The notes under the pieces were generated by a model. That model had not been told where the DNA came from. It worked only from the letters and a program-made list of their open reading frames with translations, and searched no databases. A stretch of 64,000 bases of DNA from Chalciporus piperatus. Taxonomy: Eukaryota; Basidiomycota; Agaricomycetes; Boletales; Boletaceae. Location of the stretch: positions 62,001 to 126,000 of the forward strand of contig JBBPTG010000009.1 in the NCBI GenBank assembly GCA_038093975.1, read 5' to 3'. The translations under genes were made by a program, and so were the position numbers. This document shows positions 58,341-64,000 of the stretch, piece by piece (within the stretch, counting starts at the first letter, position 1; every line of letters starts with the position of its first letter).

Positions 58341-59883
58341 CTAAACCGTCACACAAACAATCCCAGTCGCCAATGGACCAACCGTCACAGTCACCGCGAA
58401 CGATACCGTCTGTCCTGGTGGACATGCTGTCCTCGTGGGTGTCGTCGAGGTTGTGGTCGGAGTCGGAGAACCAGTCGCAGTATCGGAGGCGGCAGCACTG
58501 CTCGATGGGTTTGCACCTGCCGCAGATGCTGAAGGCCCGTTCGCGTTGGACGAAGATGAAGTGTCAGGACCGCCAGCGCCGTCGTCGAAAGCTGCTGAGC
58601 CTGCACCGGGGGTAGCACCAGAACCAGAACCAGTACCCGCGCCAGAGCCGCTGCCCCCAGCGGACGAAGATGCCGAGCCTGAACCAGGGACAGCACCAGA
58701 ACCGGAACTAGAGCCGCTGCCCCCAGCGGATGAAGATGAAGAGGGACCGCCAGCGCCGTTGTTGAAAGATGCCGCGCCTGAACCAGGGGTACCACTAGAA
58801 CCAGGACGAGCACCAGAACCAGGACGAGAGTTGCTGCCCCCAGCGGACGAAGATGAAGTCCCAGGACCGCCAGCGCCGTTGTCGAAAGATGCCGAGCCTG
58901 AACCAGGGACAGCACCTGAACCAGAATTAGAGCCGCTGCCCCCAGCGGACGAAGATGAAGCGCCAGGACCGCCAGCGCCGTTGTTGAAAGATGCCGCGCC
59001 TGAACCAGGGGTACCACTAGAACCAGGACGAGCACCAGAACCAGGACGAGAGTTGCTGCCCCCAGCGGACGAAGATGGGGAGCCGGGCCCGCCGGCGCCG
59101 TGGTTGAAAGATGCCGCGCCTGAACCAGGGGCAGTACCAGAACCAGTACCAGAACCAGAGCCGCTGCCCCTACCGGACGAAGATGAAGAGCCAGCACCAG
59201 AACCAGAGCCGCTGCCCCCAACGGGCGAAGATGAAGTGCCAGGACCGCCGGCGCCGTGGTTGAAAGATGCCGCGCCTGAACCAGGGGCAGTACCAGAACT
59301 AGAACCAGCACCCGCACCAGAGCCAGCACCAGAGCCAGAACCAGAACGAGCACCAGAACCAGAACCAGAGCCGCTGCCCCCAATGGACGAAGATGAAGCA
59401 CCAGGACCGCCAGCGCCGTTGTTGAAAGATGCCGAGCCTGAACTAGGGGCAACACCAGACCCAGAACCAGAGCCGCTGCCCCTGCCGGACGAAGATGCGG
59501 GAACTACATCTTGACTGCCGGACCCTCCAGCACTTCCAGCGCCACCCGACCGGCCACAACCGGGGTTTTGTCGAGCGAGAAGCTTTCCGGAAGTGGAGTG
59601 TCCGTATTCGTGGCACCAGATGAGGAGATCAGCGAACGTATTATGAGATAGACCGATGGGGGGGTTGATAGCGCGACGGTCGAGGAGTAGGAGGGTTTCG
59701 TGAGGATTTGGATAGTTGACATCTGCGATGACGCAGGGGACGGCGAAGGTCTGCGATGGGGAACCTGTCAATCTCCATGATAGTAGAATAGATATTGTCT
59801 ACACCGACCTTATAGGTTGGAGTCATTGGGCGAGAGAGCGCAACGAAGGGAAGCGAAAGAGCGATGCAGATGAAGGAGAGCAT
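58341..59883 (-). CDS. Secreted Gly/Ser-rich repetitive protein
   Basis: Predicted secreted protein of about 500 residues. Exons 59883..59805 and 59764..58341, with a 40-base intron. Signal peptide MLSFICIALSLPFVALSRP. A short unique domain follows (TPTYKVGSPSQTFAVPCVIA, DRRAINPPIGLSHNTFADLL, IWCHEYGHSTSGK), then about 330 residues of tandem repeats built on PGSGAASFNNGAGGPG and SSSSAGGSGSGSGSGA. A Thr/Pro-rich C-terminal part ends VTVTVGPLATGIVCVTV. The unique domain contains HEYGH, which formally fits the zinc-protease HEXXH pattern, but the domain is only about 70 residues and no protease family is recognisable. A structural or wall-associated role is a guess from composition. The repeats also create long antisense open frames that I do not count as genes. 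Confidence 0.75.
58560..59500. repeat. Complex tandem repeat array inside the Gly/Ser-rich gene
   Basis: Degenerate repeat units of roughly 100-150 bases, each ending (plus strand) in a shared block near GCCGTTGTTGAAAGATGCC and separated by variable GGTTCTGG-type Gly/Ser codon runs. At least seven blocks are visible. Length variation between strains is likely. Confidence 0.85.
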
Positions 59884-60315
59884 GATGTAAAAGAGTGTCG
59901 GACGGTGATAAAGAACGATTTGGAGAAGATGCGGGTTGAAGAGAAAGAGCTGAGGAGCGGACTCCCCTTCCAAGTCGTGGTATAAAACCGCAGGGCGGCT
60001 GACATTGAGGGATATTCTGTGAGGTCAGCCACCCGCATTCACCGTTCGCGGGTCGATACTTAGTATGAAGCGCGGGTCTGATGTCCTCAAGTACGTCAGT
60101 CCTCTGGTGTATAAAAGATGTGTTTCGCTCTATGTGAGCTCCCGCCTCTTTTGAGTTTGGCGCTCGCATAGGCCTCTCGTCAAATCCGAGCTATTCAGCG
60201 ATGGATTCAATCAGCTCCCAGCGGCAGGGTAAGTCGTTTCATTTTCTGCTATCTATCACCCATACCTTCACAGTTGTCCTGGAATATTCCCAATGACTGT
60301 ACAAGTGGACGTATT
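59884..60315. other. Upstream region of the Gly/Ser-rich gene
   Basis: 432 bases. A TATA-like GTATAAAAGA lies near 60110 on the plus strand, followed by ATGGATTCAATCAGCTCC near 60200 and a good donor GTAAGT; the spliced frame closes after about 16 codons, so no protein gene is supported. It could start a non-coding antisense transcript. Confidence 0.35.
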
Positions 60316-61244
60316 CTAGAAAATAAATGGGATGACAGCCTTCCTTCCTCTGGGGTAGTCTGGGAAGTTCTTCAAGTACCACTGGTGGCCCTTGTACGCC
60401 CTCGATATCATGAGGAAGATCTCTGATAGGAAGAAAAGCCATGGCGGTTGAATTGCGTTCGCGGCAGCAGAGAGTGACATCGTAGGAGGAATGGGGGCGG
60501 CAGCGAGCGCGAATCCAAACCATTCTGCCCATTCGCAAAAATAGTTTGGGTAAGAGATGTATGTGTAGAGATAGCCGTGTGGGATGCCATAGTGCTCTTT
60601 GGGTTGCTTGTTGGGATTGTCTTCGGACTTGGCTTTGCCTTTCGCCTTTGCGTTGCGACGGATGTTGAGGAGGACTTCGTCGTGTAAGACGTTTCCGCAG
60701 AAACCTAGAGCCCAGATGGTGATCCCCGCCCAGAAAGAGGGTCGTGCGAACGCGCCAACGAGGAAAGTGGATGCAGCACTCGACCCCAGATATGAGCCCA
60801 TGAGAAGACCGTTGATGACATTGAAGGCAATCCCAGAAAGGGGAACAATGATGTGTGATTTAGAGCGGGAAGGTGTTCGCAAGGGTGATATAAGGGCACG
60901 GTTTGCGTAGTGGATGAGGAACAAAGCGGCGAGGAGGAGCTGAGGATCGGTAAGGATGGCGACGTCTGCTGGTGAAGCCGCCCAGGGTGAATATACGAGT
61001 GCATAGATGAAGGTGATGGGCGAGACGAGTTCCATGACGATCCATGATTTTATGCCATCGAATGCGAAGATACTGTCGCTCGAAGGGGCGAACCTGCCGA
61101 ATGGAGCATCGACGAGGAACTGAAAGGGGCAGACGACGGGCGGGATGATGAAGAACAACTTCCTGATCGCTAGAGGGATTTATTCGTGTTAGCTTTCGAA
61201 CTAACTGGAGAAAGTAAATACCTACTGTCGTATAGCGGATGCAT
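60316..61244 (-). CDS. Steroid 5-alpha-reductase-like enzyme (DET2/SRD5A family)
   Basis: Multi-pass ER membrane reductase of 290 residues resembling 3-oxo-5-alpha-steroid 4-dehydrogenases. Exons 61244..61226 (19 bases) and 61169..60316. Five or more hydrophobic segments are visible (for example LFLIHYANRALISPL and LVGAFARPSFWAGITIWALG). Diagnostic C-terminal motifs are GNVLHDEVLLNIRR, YGIPHGYLYTYISYPNYFCE, WAEWFGFALA and HQWYLKNFPDYPRGRKAVIPF, where NADPH binding and catalysis lie in the family. In fungi the substrate is uncertain: a sterol or a very-long-chain enoyl lipid are both possible. The tiny first exon MHPLYDT was chosen because it starts with ATG and splices in frame to IRKLFF. Confidence 0.9.
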
Positions 61245-61489
61245 CTTCGCAGTCGTCGTGAGCAACCTCAACGACGCACAGCCACTTAGACCCCACCAAA
61301 TCAATCAATCCTTGATAGTGCACTTGGCAAATCTTGACTTCAAGTTGATGCTGGACTACGCTTGTCACGGTATAATTGACCTTGACACCCACCTCAGTCG
61401 TTCACTGGTTGTCAAGCTGCCATGACAAAATTAGGAAGAGCAAGCGGGCCTGCTCCCCCGTCCCGCATTCAAAAGTGTAGCTGATTGAC

Positions 61490-62790
61490 GAGCCCAAAGT
61501 CAAATACTACATCGACTCGTGGTTTGGATGCCAGTGGCTACCCCACTATGGCGCACCAAAGAACGTGAGCTATTGGACAAGTTCGGCCTCGATGCAGTAA
61601 CTTTCCTACGTTTCACCTGCATGACGCGAGGATTGTTCCCTTGCGTCGCCTTCCTAGTAAGTTGCTCCGTTCTCATACCATCGACGCCGTCTACACCATC
61701 AGCGCGCAACGTCCTCTCCATGTTCACAATAATATGTGACGTTCAAGGCGCCCGTCTCTTCGCCCACGTTGGAGTTTCGTCATCTCCAGCCATCTCATGT
61801 TCTTCATTTGGCGGAATGGGAAACGAATGCTGTAACTAGTACGACAAAAAATGGTTCCGTTCTCCGGATTACCTTGAATCGCTCTATGCACGCCGGACTC
61901 TCATAGTTACTAGCATCAGCAAGAATCTTCTTGCCGATCATCATGCGCTGGCTCACGCAATCCCAAGGTGCGCAGAAACGCAGTGGGTGTTTCAACTGGA
62001 GCGAAAACTCACCATTACTTCTCATTTAAGCTTGGACGGTAGTCGCTCGTTATTTCGCCTTTTCTGGTGATCTCGCAGCTCATCTCATTGCTATCTACGC
62101 ACATCTAATGGTATCCTTCCAGTTGCGCCTGAGCAGGTTATTCAGGGATTGGCGAACATATCAACTCCTCAGAAATCGCCCGACGTTGGGATGTAGGGAT
62201 TGATATCTTTTTCAGGAAGAAACAATTACTTACCGTTGCCTGCGACGATCTGCCAGACCTATATCTTCATAGTGGCTTACTTGCTTCTCGCCTCCAGCAC
62301 CCGGTTGCCCTCGCAGGGGCTGTTGTCTTCTGGATGTGTTAAGACCGGCGGGTCACTGCATTCGTTGGCTTTCTCGCGCTGAGCAAATTCCGTTAGCGCC
62401 TCTGGAATTTAGTTGTCAACAGGTCGCTGGTGTTTGTGGCACTGGTGGAATTGTTGTTGATTCTCAGTAAGGCAGCCCTCCTCCACCTAATCATCCAGCC
62501 TTTAACGCGATCTTTTAGCCATCGGTCTTCAATACGGATTCAATCTTTCACGTGACTTACAACGGTCCCGCCGATCCTGATTCCTGATCGTATCGCTTTC
62601 AAGATTTGGATGCGCCGCACGTTTTACAACAAGTTCATGTATTACACCATATCGGAGACGATCTTCGCACTCTGAGGACACCCGAAACCATCTTGAGAAG
62701 CGTTTCGGACACCCTGCTCTGCACTCCGAGTTATTCACTCCCATGCTCCGCGCCAAGGTGATGCCCCTCCTCGCGGACGTCTAGAGGCCA
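61490..62790 (+). pseudogene. Decayed Csc1/OSCA (TMEM63-type) channel gene
   Basis: Remnant of a calcium-permeable, osmosensitive cation channel of the Csc1/RSN1 family. The 5' part still reads PLWRTKERELLDKFGLDAVTF, LRF, an incomplete hydrophobic segment, and NVLSMFTI, CDVQGARLFAHVG (61540-61780). After a stop and frame change, KKWFRSPDYLESLYA and TLIVTSISKNLLAD follow (61847-61940). The far C-terminal family motif KRFGHPALHSELFTPM, LRAKVMPLLADV, stop, is at about 62698-62786. Only about 750 bases separate the last two blocks, whereas a full gene needs well over 2 kb, so most of the pore-forming membrane core is deleted. N-terminal sequence upstream of 61490 is also missing. Clearly non-functional. 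Confidence 0.8.
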
Positions 62791-62916
62791 GGATCGGGGT
62801 CGGGGTCCGGAAAGCCAAGCTCGACAAGTACGTTCTGTACCCCAAACAACATCGCTTAGAATAAGATGTAGGTTCTCGTTCAGAGCTCGAGTTGTCGCTC
62901 GGACTTTGGCATCTCA

Positions 62917-63863
62917 TTACACAAAGCTAAAGCATCGACATACCCAATGCCAGATGGACATGAGGAAGGTATCCCAACGAACACCATTATCTTCGTGTTG
63001 CCGTTGTCCATCCCGATTGGGGCCTCTGGCATTTGTGGAGCCTCCAATAACCTTTCCTGGATCATCTCTCCTCTCCCGGTAACGCACGACACCTGGGGTA
63101 GGAGAACAGTTCTTCACCACCAGCGCCCTCAGCTTCTCCTTCGATTCCTCGTATTCCTCCTCATATGCATGTCGACCAGACCTCATGGGTCCACGACACG
63201 CAGTAACGCATGCATGGTCTTGGAAGACCAACCCAAACCTCTCCAGGTCAGCTACATTGGCATCCCACCACGCCTCCATTGGCTCTTCGTTTTCCAACCC
63301 CGTGACTACGACGACGATAGGCACTTGTTCGTCGAAGATGGCACGGTAGAACAAATCGTAATTGATCCGTACGACTTCTCTGAATCGGGTTCCGCGGATG
63401 ACGTAAACGAGGAGGTTGAGGCCATCCTTCAGCTCCTGTGCTAACTTGGCGAGCTCATGCGCGGCTACGAGAGGATGGGTAGATCCCTGTTCGCTCTCGT
63501 TGAGACCGATGGTATCCCATAGGACGAAGCCTCGCCCGTCGATTGTCGTGGGATAGGGCACGCTCCTGGAGGTGCAACCAATGGCTCTGCTGGATACGCG
63601 CGCGGTGTTGGTGTCCTCTCCGACTAACATGTTGATGACCGAACTCTTTCCGACACCGGTCTCGCCGAAGACGAGGACGTGTTTGCAGGGAGGCTGCACG
63701 TCGTTTTCAGGGACGCCTGGTAGTGGTCCAACACTGAGGTCTGCTACATCCTCTCAGTCAACAATGACACAGGACCAAGCATATACTTACGCGGCGACAA
63801 TGTCATCGTGCAATGTACTTGGTCCTGTTGGCTCTGGAAAGACGACTCGTACGTTTCAGACAT
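62917..63863 (-). CDS. AIG1-like P-loop GTPase
   Basis: Small GTPase-like protein of 299 residues. Exons 63863..63791 and 63743..62917, with a 47-base intron. A short N-tail (MSETYESSFQSQQ, then DLSVGPLPG) leads to HVLVFGETGVGKSSVINMLV (P-loop GETGVGKS), switch-like AIGCTSRSVPY, G3 motif DTIGLNE, LLVYVIRG and a G4-position segment VVVVTGLENEEP that lacks a canonical [N/T]KxD. The C-terminal part is helical and charged (YEEEYEESKEKLRALV), ending in a hydrophobic aromatic stretch (FLMSIWHWVCRCFSFV) that could anchor it to membrane. Such GTPases are expanded in mushroom genomes, where their role is unknown. Animal and plant AIG1/IAN relatives act in immunity, which should not be assumed here. 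Confidence 0.82.
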
Positions 63864-64000
63864 TGTCGGTTTAACTGAGGACGGATGACGGAGGTAGCAG
63901 GGAAGCAGCCGCACATAAATAAACTGCAAGAAGTAAGAAGCAATCTAGCAGATCCAAGTCCGAAGTGGACCAAAGCTTGGTACGAGGTTCCTCGCCACCA

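Noticed and set aside
58391..59455. Second minus-strand open frame (Leu/Val/His-rich) within the repeat gene
   Set aside because: Shifted-frame reading of the same repeats; no start context and no unique domain.
58435..59514. Plus-strand open frame of about 359 codons rich in Pro and Glu
   Set aside because: Antisense shadow of the Gly/Ser repeat gene; repeat codons are open in several frames. The minus frame has a signal peptide and sensible splicing.
59610..59640. HEYGH read as a zinc metalloprotease site
   Set aside because: Fits HEXXH formally, but the surrounding domain is too short and lacks a third ligand or a known protease family signature.

Overview
The window looks like nuclear chromosomal DNA of a basidiomycete fungus, most likely a mushroom-forming Agaricomycete. 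Nearly every gene is split by many introns of about 45-65 bases, genes stand alone on both strands with no operons, and the protein families are fungal (Zn2Cys6 and C2H2 regulators, a Pho85-type cyclin, fungal ATP sulfurylase with its APS-kinase-like tail, an SLT-type secreted lysozyme). All exon-intron models were built by eye from splice signals, reading-frame continuity and remembered family motifs; no search or transcript data were available.

Layout. 1-10.4 kb: DNA ligase I (partial, running off the left edge), a C2H2 zinc-finger protein, the N-terminal acetyltransferase NAA50, a pair of inverted repeats around a gene-poor patch, a conserved hypothetical protein, an intron-containing tRNA-Leu(UAG), and a cell-wall-integrity type MAP kinase kinase. 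10.4-19.6 kb: gene-poor; the only recognisable item is a broken Zn2Cys6 transcription factor (15125-17926). 19.6-30.1 kb: a small unknown protein, a Pho85-type cyclin, and a tandem pair of secreted GH23/SLT lysozyme-like genes separated by a decayed fragment of the spliceosomal helicase Brr2.

30.3-46.6 kb is a dense housekeeping block: protein phosphatase 5, the U2-snRNP factor SR140, ERO1, an aldo-keto reductase, the multi-KH protein Scp160/vigilin and SNAPC3. 46.9-58.1 kb: a single-pass membrane protein with a large extracytoplasmic part, a long disordered protein, 2-methylcitrate dehydratase, ATP sulfurylase and RNase H2 subunit B. 58.3-64 kb: a Gly/Ser-rich repetitive secreted protein, a steroid 5-alpha-reductase-like enzyme, a decayed Csc1/OSCA-type channel, and an AIG1-like P-loop GTPase.

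The genes do not form one pathway. The clearest functional groupings are RNA and nucleic-acid metabolism (ligase, RNase H2B, SR140, Scp160, SNAPC3) and small-molecule metabolism (MET3, the methylcitrate dehydratase, the aldo-keto reductase). The most unusual material is the lysozyme duplication with a proline-rich linker in one copy, the three decayed genes (Zn2Cys6 factor, Brr2 piece, Csc1 channel), a 5-base microexon in PP5, a GC-AG intron in RNase H2B, and a diverged acetyl-CoA motif plus pentapeptide tail in NAA50. I did not find a convincing new multi-gene system.
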